This document shows positions 31,921 to 43,463 of a DNA stretch of 64,000 nt, piece after piece (the first letter of the stretch is position 1; each line of letters starts with the position of its first letter). Below the pieces are notes generated by a model that saw only the letters and a list, made by a program, of their open reading frames with translations, searched no databases and was not told where the DNA came from. Source of the stretch: Paraphaeosphaeria minitans (Eukaryota; Ascomycota; Dothideomycetes; Pleosporales; Didymosphaeriaceae); assembly GCA_015832175.1 (NCBI GenBank), contig WJXW01000003.1, positions 1 to 64,000 of the forward strand, in the 5' to 3' direction. Made by a program: the position numbers and the translations under genes.

Positions 31921-34900
31921 TTAATAGTATATAACTAATATGCCGTTACTACCTATCTATAGACTTTTAAGATTAGATAGATCGCTTGCCTCTTTACTTT
32001 CTAACATAATGAATCCACTAGTAGCTGTGTGCATAGGTCGAGCTGGCCAGTTACTATCCTTATCTTTATTTTCACTTAGGTTATCCTACTATTCACTAAA
32101 TTTGGTGTTAAACTTGTTAATGTAACTAAACAGGGTTAGTAAAGACCCTATTTTGTCCAAACTGCCTAGCAGGTATAGGTGTTCTAAGACATCTCCTTTA
32201 TTGTGAAAAGTAAAAATGTGACATCGCTTAAGGACCTCTCTAACTTTAGATGCTAATAACTATTATTAAGTAGTGTAGATATAATAAAATGTTAATTGGT
32301 CCTTAGGTGCAATGCGTAGAAACATCCATTTTGTCCGCTCTAAGTTACTTGGCAGTTAGTGTCGAATTATTGTACTTAATTGCCTAATAGACTTACTATT
32401 ACTACCTAGCACAGATACTATTTTCCTAGAGTATAGGAGGATCCCCTAAATATAAACATAAGCAATTTATAAAATGTACGTTTTGTATAAAGCGTATATT
32501 TTGTCCACAGCATGTCCTGGTAGTACTATTTTAAAGGCTTTTAGGTGTGACAGTATTACTTATATCTATGGCGCTTTCTTTAGCTAGGGAGGGTTATTAT
32601 TATCTAATGTAAACAAGGGAGCTACCCTACCCTACTATGTCCCATAACTAAAGGTTAGGAAAAGGATAGTCTTATAGTTGTGTTGCTTTGTAATTTCTAG
32701 GTGGCTTAGTCTAAGTCGCGCTCTAATAATCTTAGAAACACTAGAGAAAGAAAGTATATCTATTCCCCTGTTTACTAGGTGCTCTATGTGGGCTTACTAG
32801 AAGAAAGGTTCTAGGTTTTTTTAATTACTAACTTTATTATGGGTTAGCCAGCGTTGCCCTATAATTTCCTATATAAAGAGATTATATGCTCTTATTGCCT
32901 ACATAGATAGTAAAAAGAATAGCTTCTACTATACTTTTAAATTAGTTGTACCTTAACTAATTAAAAGAGTAGATTCTATTAAGTGGTAAATGAATTTAAA
33001 CTAATAGGACTCTGAGGTTTATATCCTATAGAGGTAGAGGCGGCGCTTCGACTTTTGCAGAACATGGTAGTAGATATCTAGATAGGGATATTTACTAAGT
33101 TAGAATTTTAGTATAAGTTTGTTTTATATGCCTAAGCGAAAGGGAATCTAAATAATACTAAATTACTTTATAGATTTAGTATATTCAAGGCCTTAGCGTC
33201 GCTTAGGCTTGCATCTCTGTATGTGTTTTAGTATAATAGTACTACCTGGTAAGGGTTTCTAGTGTTTAAAAATATAGGGTCTTTAGTACTCCTTACTAGA
33301 GCTAAGGGAAGGAAGACTACTTAAATCTTTATAGTTTAACACAAAGTAAAGAGTGCGAGCAAATGTAGTTATAGCTATGCAGTTAAGTTCTTAATCTTTA
33401 GTTAGTAGGTTAAAATAGTAAGCTATAGCAGTAATTAATTCTAGAGCTACTAGCTAACAATTACATTCTACTGCACAGAAGTGATTAACTTTATGTGTTG
33501 GTAGAATCCAGAATCTATAATAAGTATTAGTATCTATCTAGTGTATATGCTCTGTGTTGTTAATATCGAGAGGCGCTAATGCGGTTCTAGACTAGTGTAG
33601 CTATATGCGAAGTTCTTAGCGATTAAAATAGGACATCTAGTAGGACTTAGGTAATAGAATTACGCGTATATAGGCCTTATAGAGCTTAATTTAATTTAGG
33701 AGTTACTTAACTTAAATAATACTCTACTTATTACGTCTAGTGTCACTAAATTTTGTCTTGTTCAAGAATTCCTAAGTGGCACTAATAACTTCTAGATTAG
33801 GATTTAAAAATAAACCATACCCACGAATAGGTGCATATGTGGTCTCCTTAATAGTGTTGTAGACTTTCACATGTTAAATTCTGGCTTAGTAAAATTTGTT
33901 ACTATAGCGAAGCTCTAATTTAGTAAATCCAGCATTAGTACTAGTAAAGGTATAGAAACGCGGCTTCAAACGTAATCCTCGCTCACTATAATTAAAGAAG
34001 GATATCCATTATTTAAGGCAACAGGATTTTTGCAATATAGTTGTGCCAGCAACATTTAATCCAGTTTAAATGCTAAGATCCTAATAGAAGCGATGTAGGT
34101 CTAGAAAGTTTATATTCTAGTAAGACTAAATAAATTCTTCCAAAGATGTTTAACAGGTAGACAAGGAAGAATAACCACTAAGTTTAGACAGTTTAAGGTT
34201 ATAATAAGATACAATAAGTACAGGATCACTAAAGGCGTTGTTAGAAATGTTATAGTCTAGGAAAGTAACATCTTGTGCTAAATCTACAATAGTATCCTAA
34301 AAAGATTTAAGAATTTATTTTGGGATATCCTATTAAGTGTTAATATAACGATTACCTAGTGTCTGTATATAACTTTATTTAAGATATACTTTAGAGTTCG
34401 CTTTTAGCTGCGCATAGCTAATAGAATAATGCCTAGTACTACTTAAATCGCATACACTACGCAGAGTAGGGAGAATAACACACTCTAGCCATTAAGCTAA
34501 GGCATAGTCTAGAAGGTGTTAGGTTTATCTAGTAATAGCCTTCCCTTTAGCTAAGGTAAACTATAGAGGAAAACATAGCTAGAATATGTAACACTTAAAC
34601 CTATTACATAGTCCAAGAAGAACGTTCTTGTGTTATAAAAGATTTATAGGTAAGAAGGATATATGTTAATTACTAGTAAAACCCTTAGTAAAGCCAGGCA
34701 AGAAGGAGAAGGACAGGTTATACTAGAAGATACTAAGACTAGTTAGAGAGAAAACAATACTATTACAATTAAATTATTAAACAAGATAATGTACCCCGTT
34801 TTATTATAATAGAAAGTGCGCTTCTATGCAATCTATGCTTAGTAATAGAACATTGTATAGGTTTAGATTAGGAACACCTATAAGTAGTTCCGCCTAGGCA

Positions 34901-35685
34901 CAAAAGTTTTAGGTATTGTTACGTAGATAGCGGGCTAATGCCTTTAGCAGCATTAACAGCTGCAGATAAGAAGAGATAGTAGGAATAAAAGCTAGTATAC
35001 ATTTATTTATCCACTATATCTAGGTATAGAGTCGCGAGCCGCTTAATTAAGGTGGCATAGTGCAGTTACACAGTGTACTAATATAGTTCTAGACAGCATT
35101 TAATAGTAGACAATAGGACTCGCTTAGGCTTGGCGATAAATATACTATAATTACTGTTAGGTACTATTCAGATTAGTAGGGGAGAAAGGGAAGGGGACTA
35201 AAGACCCTTAGGGGGGTCCTCTAGCCCCTAGCCTCTATAACATTAATAGGTCGAGTTGGCGTACCTAGTGTTGCACTCTTATAATTATAAGAGTGGTTTT
35301 TATCTAATCCATTGTTAGAGGCGTAGATTAAGGGCCTAGGTAATGTGTCTATAGGCGTGACATTGTCATTATTTAGGCAGAGTTCTGCTAATAATAAATT
35401 AATGTCTAAGTTAATCTATAGCAAGAAATTAACTAAATCCATTAGTAGTAAGTCTTGTATAGTAACTCCTATAGAGGAAGCTATAACTGCCAGACTAGAA
35501 ACACTAGGTAAAGGATCTAAATGTCCTATAAGGTATTCATTTGTAGTACTAGAGCGGGTATCGCTAAAGAGATGCTTAAGATCTACTATAAAGTTATCTA
35601 GATTAGTAAGGGCTAGTCCATTAACATCTAGCATTAGTAGGTTTTCGTTTAGTCATTCTAATACTAGGACAACTCTAGGAGACAT
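31921..35685 (-). pseudogene. Large unknown gene, 1255 codons, lightly RIP-mutated
   Basis: One minus-strand frame runs from ATG at 35685 (MSPRVVLVLE) to TAA at 31921-31923 without a frameshift. It is interrupted mainly by TAA/TAG where Gln is expected, while Trp codons and many CAA codons survive (EIIGQRW, WILPTHK). This is milder damage than in the flanking genes. The composition is that of a soluble globular protein with Leu/Asn-rich stretches. I see no Walker, zinc or integrase motif and do not recognise the family. The open frame 35416-35634 on this strand lies in the same phase and is its best preserved piece. The plus-strand frame at 35345-35701 is its shadow. Confidence 0.5.
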
Positions 35686-36281
35686 TATTAGCTACCCATA
35701 AGTAGCATGCTGTGTGGCTAGCAAGCCAGTCTCTAGTTTATTATATTAAAGGTATGCTAAGCAATGCTCAACATCCTAAGTTCACGCCCTATTAGTTAAT
35801 GTCGGTCGTGCTACTATACTTATAGTGGGTATAGGCAGAGGTATAGGTGTAGGCAATTATTGCGTTAAACTTAGTATAATTGGCTAAGTCTTTAGCTAAG
35901 GTGCAACTTAAGAGGTAGTTACTAGCAATAGGTGTATAATTAGGAGGGTTTTATTACTACTAAGTGTGGAATGTAATGCCTCACTAATAAATATTAGTTT
36001 TAAGATAGTTTAGTAAATAGAGATAAACAGCTTATTTTATCCTAACGTTTAAGGTGCCATTAAAGGCCTAGAAGGCCTTATAGGCTTTATTTAACTTCGC
36101 CTTTAACGCCTTTTGCCAAGCTAGTCGCTCTTCTAGTGTAAGGTTAAGTTTAGTGGCATAGTGTTAGTGGCATAATACCCTAGTTAGGGATATTACTAAG
36201 AATAAGGATAAAGGTATACAGAGAGGAGCTAGTGCGCAGAGACAGGCAAAAATTTAGAGTAGGTGCTATCTATAAAATAGC
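35686..36281. other. Intergenic region before the minisatellite
   Basis: No gene is supported. The 5' flank of the large minus-strand gene should lie here. From about 36100 the text becomes richer in GC words that lead into the tandem repeat. Confidence 0.4.
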
Positions 36282-36873
36282 AGCCCTATAAGCCCTATAG
36301 CTCTAAGTGGCCAGCATCTGTCTGTGCGTCCTTAGAAATAGGTAGCCCTATAAGCCCTATAGCTCTAAGTGGCCAGCGCCTAGTAGCGCTATCTATAAAA
36401 TAGGTAGCCCTATAAGCCCTATAGCTCTAAGTGGCCAGCGCCTGGTGGCGCTATTCATAAAATAGGCAGCCCTATAAGCCCTATAGCTCTAAGTGGCCAG
36501 CGTCTGTCTGTGCGTCCTTAGAAATTAGTAGCCCTATAAGCCCTATAGCTCTAAGTGGCCAGCGCCTAGTAGCGCTATCTATAAAATAGGCAGCCCTATA
36601 AGCCCTATAGCTCTAAGTGGCCAGCGCCTAGTGGCGCTATCTATAAAATAGGCAGCCCTATAAGCCCTATAGCTCTAAGTGGCCAGCGTCTATCTGTGCG
36701 TCCTTAGAAATTAGCAGCCCTATAAGCCCTATAGCTCTAAGTGGCCAGCGCCTAGTGGCGCTATCTGTAAAATAGGCAGCCCTATAAGCCCTATGGCTCT
36801 GAGTGGCCAGCGCCCATCTGTGCTATCTAGGAAATTAACAGCCCTATGAGCCCTATAGCTCTAAGTGGCCAGC
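36282..36873. repeat. 62-bp minisatellite, ten copies, with a three-unit higher-order pattern
   Basis: The core AGCCCTATAAGCCCTATAGC followed by TCTAAGTGGCCAGC starts at 36282, 36344, 36406, 36468, 36530, 36592, 36654, 36716, 36778 and 36840, always 62 bp apart; the last unit is partial. The other half of each unit has two forms. Form A holds an inverted repeat, AGCGCC...GGCGCT in the best copy. Form B reads TCTGTGCGTCCTTAGAAAT. The order is B A A B A A B A and then a mixed unit, so a 186-bp higher-order period is visible. Confidence 0.95.
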
Positions 36874-37000
36874 CAAATATTAGTATAAATGCCGCCATTG
36901 CAGCAGCCTGTTTATTATAGGTAACAAGGGGCTTAAAGACCCCCATTTTCTCTATGTTAAGCTAAGTTGCGAGTAAGACTAAGGCCGCAACGTATACTAC
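36874..37000. other. Junction segment between large repeat and TLH copy A
   Basis: It contains GGGGCTTAAAGACCCCC at about 36928 (an inverted G/C run) and, at its end, AACGTATACT, which occurs again as the first bases of TLH copy A (about 37003). This is a short direct repeat at the junction. I see no gene. Confidence 0.45.
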
Positions 37001-39583
37001 TAAACGTATACTAAAATACTTTATAATATTAATAGGCACACTATAGTTAGCTAGGCCAATTTTAGTTATCTATGCGCTCTACAGCTCTAATAGGCTCTTA
37101 CTATCTTTGTTAACCTTAGGCTCTTTAATTTTACCTACTTTGTCTTAGTAACCCCGCCTAAACATAGTCCTAACTACCTCTTGCCTAATCCCTACTATTG
37201 TGTGTTAGTAGTTAAACATGTTTAGCGCTACTCCTAGGTGCTTACCTATCTTACGCTTTAGCACTTATATTAGGTAATCTATGTGCCACAGACCCTACTT
37301 ATTAGCCTATAAGTAGTTAGTAAAGCTGCCGCCTAGTACCTCTATAGTTAGGTACTCTTCGAATAGCTACACGTACGCTAGGTATATAATAAGCACCTAT
37401 AAGAGCTGTAAGGGTAGGAATCTTAAGATAACCTTAGGCTTATTAAACTACAACTGTGACTTATAGTAATAGACTACTATTATAATCTATCCGTCTATTA
37501 TAAAAAGGTTATAGTCCTATAGTGCTTTATTGCAGAACTGTATTAATGTAATCTTAGTGCCCTAACCTGGTATTCCCTTATTAATATAGAGATTAGTAAA
37601 CTCTAGCTCCTTAAAGCGCTTAATACTACGTAGGTACAGCTTTATATGTATAACGTTCTAAGTCCTATCTCTAGAGCAGAGCTTCTAACCCTACTTATTC
37701 TATATTATTTATTTAAGCATCTATTGCAAGCCATTCTCTAGGCTGTTATTTCTGTGTGTAATAAAGGACATACTGTATTGTGTACACGCAATATTGTCCT
37801 AAATTAGGTTAAGCTAGATTAGGAAACGCTAACTAGGACTATAGACCTAGAGCAGCTTACCCTAGAGTAGGTCCTCTAGCTTAGTTAATAGTTCTTAGGC
37901 TATTAGCTAGAAATAGTGTATAATAATAGGTCTACTATTAAGGTAGAAGATCTTCTTATCCTCTAACTAGAAGGTGTTACCTACGTTACTAGTATTTATG
38001 CTAATAAACTTACTATAGGCCAGTAGACTAAGTAGCTAGCTTATTAGGCTAAAGGACCTATCCACTAGAAAGCGCTTTCTTAGGTTAAGATAGTAGTTAC
38101 GTTTTACTAAGCCCTACTGTTCCTATTGCGCAGGCAGAAATAGGTGTTTAACACTAATTACCTAAACGCAGTACACTATCCTAGCCACTAGATATAAATA
38201 GTTCTTTATAGTGCGCAGTTAACGTGTCTCTAAATTAAACCTAAGTATAGTAGTAAAGTAAACGAGCCCGCTCTTAAACGGACTATAGATATAGGTTATT
38301 ATAATAAACGTACTAAGCATCTAGCGCACTAGGACAATGTAGCCAGCTTTGTTATTACTATTTAGGGCCTTCTAGAGTATAGTGGCTAGTAGCTTTTAGT
38401 CCTCTTTCTATAAGAACATCTCCTACGCGTCCTTTATAGGATTAACTTTAACTTAGTAACCTATGTAGGCCTTAGGCAGGCTCTTATTACTATAGTCGCT
38501 GCTACTGCTACTATTACTATCGCTACTATTATTAGTGCTACTGCCCTTACTACTCTCTATGTCCTTACTCTCTTTATCCACTTCTTTAGTAGCGATAATA
38601 CGTAGGACATAGTATATAAATATTATAATATACCTAGTATAGCGCGCCTAGCTCTCTAGGTTCTATAGTTAGGCTATTAGCTACTAGTGGATCTTATTAG
38701 CCTACGCACTCTTTACCTATTATTAGGTTTTACGTGGTAGCAAGGACAGCCCTTAAACGCTCTACTCTACTAGCTACTCTACAGCCTACGCAGCTTTTTA
38801 TAGCTTAGGCTTATTCTAGCGCAGCAGCTAGATCGCGTAGGTAAAGTGTACACAGTTATAGTTTATAAAGTACTCTAGCCACTCTATAAACTTTTACTAG
38901 CCTATTTTATCTGTCTTTATAACTTCTATATCTATTACCTACTCTTACTACTTCCTCTCCTCCTGCGTTTACATATACTTTGCTAGAATATCTTCCACCT
39001 CTTCTTTATGTGCCCTAGCGTCTGCTCTGCTGTCTGCTATATTAGGGACGTAAACTATAAAGTACCACTACTATCCTAAAGCAGGGAAGAAAGACTATAT
39101 TTTTACCTTCTAGTAGAGCGCATCTAATCCTGTCTTAAACGCTAACCTATAACTATTATAGTGTAGTTATATCTAGCCCTTGTTTCGCGTAAAATAGCTG
39201 CATGCTAGCTACTTATATTAGAAGCTGTCTAATAGCGCTCCTAGGACCTAGATTAGTAGTCTACTAGCGTTTAGTAGTATAACACTGCCTAGTCCTTATC
39301 TTCTTAAAAGAGCGCAGCTTTTAATTAATTTCCTCTATTTGTTAACTAGTACACTATACTTTTAATAGAGATATATATTAAGATTTTCTATACTAGCTTT
39401 ATGCTCACTACAGTAAAGCACGCTGTACTCCTTAATAAAATAAATATATTTTTATATATTAGCTTACGCTAAGTTTTCTCCTACTAGTTACTATTACTAC
39501 TAAGAGTTCTGTTAATATAGTAATGTTAGTACTCTGTTAGCTAGGCTTAACACAGAAGCTTAAGCGTCCTAGCAGAACTTTAT
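37001..39583 (-). pseudogene. TLH helicase relic, copy A (N-terminal part only)
   Basis: Aligns with 3531-6109 of the intact gene. It covers residues 1 to about 859: the zinc fingers, acidic run and recombinase-like region, but none of the helicase domain. The start is ATA (39581-39583) and the frame is full of TAG/TAA. Changes are CA-to-TA and TG-to-TA, the RIP pattern. It has three more bases than the intact gene between the same landmarks, as copy B has. Confidence 0.95.
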
Positions 39584-39848
39584 TGCAAATTAGCAGTAAA
39601 AAGTAATAGCTAAACCCTACGCCACCACTATCCTATTTTGTGAATAAGAGATGGTAGATTAGTATAAGAGGTTATGTTAAGATAAATTAGAATAAGAAAG
39701 AAATAGAAATAGCTAGGGAATAGGATTGTTTCTGCCCCTAGTCTAACGCGTTTCTGGTATTAAATCCTACCTAATTTGTTAACTCTAACCCTAACGCTAA
39801 GCCAATCTTAGCGCGTCTGTGACCACTGACGCCTCTTCCTCTTGGATA
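39584..39848 (-). promoter_or_regulatory. Upstream region of TLH copy A
   Basis: Matches 6110-6374, including the telomere-like motif and the CCAAT-loop hairpin at 39795-39813. RIP is visibly weaker here than in the coding part: TGTGACCACTGACG and GAGATGGTAGATT survive. Its right end joins directly to the truncated copy B at ...GGATAGGGCCG. Confidence 0.7.
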
Positions 39849-42800
39849 GGGCCGTACTATACTGGCCTAGATATAGGTGGTAGCTTAAATTAATATGCTT
39901 CTACCTAACACCCCCTCTAGCACAGGCGGTAGCGTTACTATTAGTAGTATAATTAGGCATATAAGCACGCGCAGATTCTACAGCTTCGCTAGCTTTAGCC
40001 ACTAATAGCTAGAGGTAATAATAAGATAGCACTTATTAATTACCACCTACTATAGCTACTTCTTATCCTTTAGTAAGCTGGTATACTTTAGGAACTCTGC
40101 GCTACCGGCGACATTAGCACTAACCAGTATAATAGAGGCCAGGTTTGTCTTATAGTTAACCTATTCTACGCAGTCGATACCGCGCGCGCAGATATATGTT
40201 ACCAGGTCTTTAATTAGCGCGCGGAATAGCACTATAACTACAGTTACGCTAGTATAGTTAAGGCAGGCCAGCACTATAAACAGTAGACTCTTACCTTCAC
40301 CTATAGGGAGTATAACCACTAGCGGTGTCTAACTATTCACTATAGTGAACATGGCCTATTCCTACTCGTCTAACTTAAACAATATAGTAGCCTGGCCAAG
40401 TGCCTACTATATCGCTCTAGATATCGCACTTATAGTAACACCCCCTAGTTTAGTTTTCTTCTACAGCATAACTATAGTAAGATTATCTCTCCCTTTATTT
40501 TAACTATCTCCTTCTTCTTCCTATCGCCGCTTTCTGGCTATACTAGGTTGTACCTTATACCTATCTACACCTAGAAACTCGTGCCAGCGCCAACTAAGCG
40601 GCTAGAAGGTCTTAATTAAACGTATACTAAAATGCTTCACAATATTAATAGGCACACTATAGTTAGCTAGGCCAATCTTAGTTATCTACGCACTCTACAG
40701 CTCTAACAGGCTCTTACTATCCTTATTAACCTTAGGCTCTTTAATCTCACCTATCTTGTCTTAGTAACCCTGCCTAAACACAGCCCTAACTACCTCCTGC
40801 CTAATCCCTACTGCTGTGTATTAGTAGTTAAGCGTGTTTAGCGCTACCCCTAGATACTTACCCGTCTTGCGCTTTAGCACCCACGTTAGGTAATCTATAT
40901 ACCACAGACCCTACTTATTGGCCTACAGGTAGTTAGTAAAGCTACCGCCTAGCACCTCTATAGTTAGGTACTCTTTAAACAGCTACACATACGCTAGGTA
41001 TATAATAAGCACCTATAAGAGCTGTAAGGGTAGGAACCTTAGGATAACCTTAGGCTTATTAAACTGTAACTACAACTTATAGTAATAAACCACTGTTATA
41101 ATCTATCCGTCTATTATAAAGAGGTTACAGTCCTACAGTGCTCTATTACAGAACTACATTAACATAATCTTAATGCCCTAACCTAGCATTCCTTTATTAA
41201 TGTGGAGATTAGTAAGCTCTAGCTCCTTAAAGCGCTTAACACTGCGTAGGTACAGCTTTACGTATATAACGTTCTAAGTCCTATCTCTAGAGTAGAGCTT
41301 CTAACCCTACTTGTCCTATATTATCTGTTTAAGCATCTATTATAAGCCATTCTCTAGACTGTTGTTCCTATGCGTGATAAAGGATATGCCGCGTTATATA
41401 CACGCAATATTATCCTGAATTAGGTTAAACTAGATTAGGAAACGCTAACTGGGACTACAGACCTAAAGCAGCTTACCCTAGAGTAGGTCCTCTAGCTTAG
41501 TTAATAGTTCTTAGGCCATTAGCTAGAAATAGTATATAATAATAAGTCTACTATTAAGGTAGAAGATCTTCTTATCCTCTAACTAGAAGGCGTTACCCAC
41601 GTTGCTAGTATTTATGCTAATAAACTTGCCATAGGCTAGTAGACTAAGCAGCTGGCTTATTAGGCTAAAGGACCTATCTGCTAGGAAGCGCTTTCTTAGG
41701 TTAAGATAGTAGTTACGTTTTACTAAGCCCTACTGTTCCTATTACGCGGGCGGAAGTAGGTATTTAACACTAATTACCTAAACGTAGTACACTATCCCAG
41801 CCACTAGATATAAATAGTTCTTTGTAGTACACAGTTAATGTGTCTCTAAATTAAACCTAAGTATAATAGTAAAGTGAACGAGCCCGCTCTTAAACAGACT
41901 ATAGATATAGGTTGTTATAATAAACGTACTAAGCATCTGGTACACTAGAACGATGTGGCCAGCTTTATTATTACTATCTAGGGCCTCCTAGAGCATGGTG
42001 GCTAGCAGCTTTTAGTCCTCTTTCTATAGAAACATCTCCTACGCGTCCTTTATAGGATTAACTTTAACTTAGTAACCTATGTGGGCCTTAGGCGGGCTCT
42101 TATTACTACAGTCGCTACTACTACTACTATTGCTGTTACTGCTATTATTAGTGCTACTACCCTTACTACTCTCTATGTCCTCGCTCTCCTTGTCCACTTC
42201 TTTGGCAGTAATAATACGTAGGACATAGCACATAAATATTATAATATACCCAGTATAGCGCACCTAGCTCTCTAGATTCTATAGTTAGGCTATTAGCTAC
42301 TAGTAGATCTTGTTAGCCTACGCACTCTTTACTTATTATTAGGTCTTACGTAGTAGCAAGGATAGCCCTTAGACGCTCTACTCTACTAGCTACTCTATAG
42401 CCTACGCGGCCTTCTGTAGCTTAGGCTTGTCTTAGCGTAATAGCTAAATTACGTAGGTAAGGTGTATATAGTTACGGTTTACAAAGTGCTCTAGCCACTC
42501 TATAAACTTTTACTAGCCTGTCTTGTTTATCTTTATAACTTCTATATTTATTACCTACTTTTACTACTTCCTCTCCTCCTGCGTTTACGTGTACTCTACT
42601 AGAATGTCTTCTACCTCTTCTTTATGTGCCCTAGCGTCTGCTCTGCTATCCGCTATATTAGGGACGTAAACTACAAAGTACCGCTACTATCCTAAAGCGG
42701 GGAAGAAAAACTATATCTTTACCTTCTAGTAGAGCGTATCTAATCTTATCTTAAACGCTAACCTATAACTATTATAGTATAGTTATATCTAGCCCTTATT

Positions 42801-43199
42801 TTGTGTAAAATAGCTATATACTAGCTGCTTATATTAGAAGCTATCCAACGGCGCTCTTAGGACCTAGATTAGCAGTCCGCTAGTGTCTAGTAGTGTAACG
42901 CTATCTAGCCCTTGTCTTCTTAAAAGAGCGCAGCTTTTAATAAATTTCCTCTATTTATTAACTAGTACACTATACTTTTAATAGAGATATATATTAAGAT
43001 TTTCTATACTAGCTTTATGCTTACTACAGTAAAGCACGCCGTACTCCTTAATAAAATAAATATACTTTTATATATTAGCTTACGCTAAGTTTTCTCCTAC
43101 TAGTTACTATTACTGCTAAGAGTTCTGTTAATGTGGTAATATTAGTACTCTATTAGCTAGGCTTAACGCAGAAGCTTAAGCGTCCTAGCAGAACTCTAT
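39849..43199 (-). pseudogene. TLH helicase relic, copy B (lacks the C-terminal third of the helicase)
   Basis: Aligns with 2762-6109 of the intact gene, residues 1 to about 1117. The Walker A, DECH and TAT motif positions are included and motifs IV-VI and the Cys-rich tail are missing. The start codon is ATA at 43197-43199. A 64-codon stretch at 42069-42263 stays open and shows Asp-to-Asn and Glu-to-Lys changes, as expected from G-to-A mutation. The Ser-rich run there has one more Ser than the intact protein. Confidence 0.95.
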
Positions 43200-43463
43200 C
43201 GCAAATTAGTAGTAAAAAGTAATAGCTAAACCCTACGCCACCACTATCCTATTTTGTAAATAAGAGATAGTAGACTAGTATAAAAGGTTACGTTAAGATA
43301 AATTAGATTAAGAAAGAAATAGAAATAGCTAGGAAATAGGATTGTTTCTGCCCCTAGTCTAACGCGTTTCTAGTATTAAATCCTACCTAATTCGTTAACT
43401 CTAACCCTAACGCTAAGCCAATCTTAGCGCGTCTGTGACCACTAACGCCTCTTTCTCTTAGAT
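43200..43463 (-). promoter_or_regulatory. Upstream region of TLH copy B
   Basis: Matches 6110-6374, with the telomere-like motif and hairpin preserved at 43401-43429. Its right end is followed without any spacer by the left end of the next cassette (AGCGGTTC at 43464). Confidence 0.7.

Larger units (their letters stand above)
6375..36990. mobile_element. Large multigene repeat, copy 1 (left end truncated; RIP-damaged)
   Basis: This block matches 49717 to the window end nearly base for base. Its offset is a constant 43344 up to 13696, then 36755 after the LTR insertion, shifting by one base between 22.0 and 26.4 kb. The left end is cut inside the SF1 helicase gene, where the terminal TLH cassette was joined. 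The right end is placed just before TLH copy A, but copy 2 runs off the window and cannot confirm it. Genes: SF1 helicase fragment (-), SNF2 ATPase (+), GRPR protein (-), Lys/Gly-tail protein (+), three unknown plus-strand genes and one large unknown minus-strand gene. I found no transposase and no clear terminal repeats, so mobility is inferred from repetition and content. Confidence 0.5.

Noticed and set aside
31921..35685. Alternative genetic code with TAA/TAG read as Gln
   Set aside because: The intact TLH gene in the same window uses CAA/CAG for Gln and TAG as stop, and the relics also show Cys-to-Tyr, Asp-to-Asn and Trp-to-stop changes. RIP explains all of these.
35345..35701. 118-codon plus-strand frame
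   Set aside because: The minus strand of the same stretch is in phase with 1255 codons of protein-like sequence continuing to 31921, so the minus strand is preferred.
36282..36873. CRISPR-like array
   Set aside because: Units are contiguous 62-bp tandem repeats with only two alternating sequence forms, no unique spacers and no cas genes. The genome is fungal.
6375..36990. Starship, Helitron, Crypton or Polinton assignment for the large repeat
   Set aside because: I saw no captain-type recombinase, Rep/helicase Helitron signature, protein-primed polymerase or capsid motif, and no terminal inverted repeats, in the parts read.
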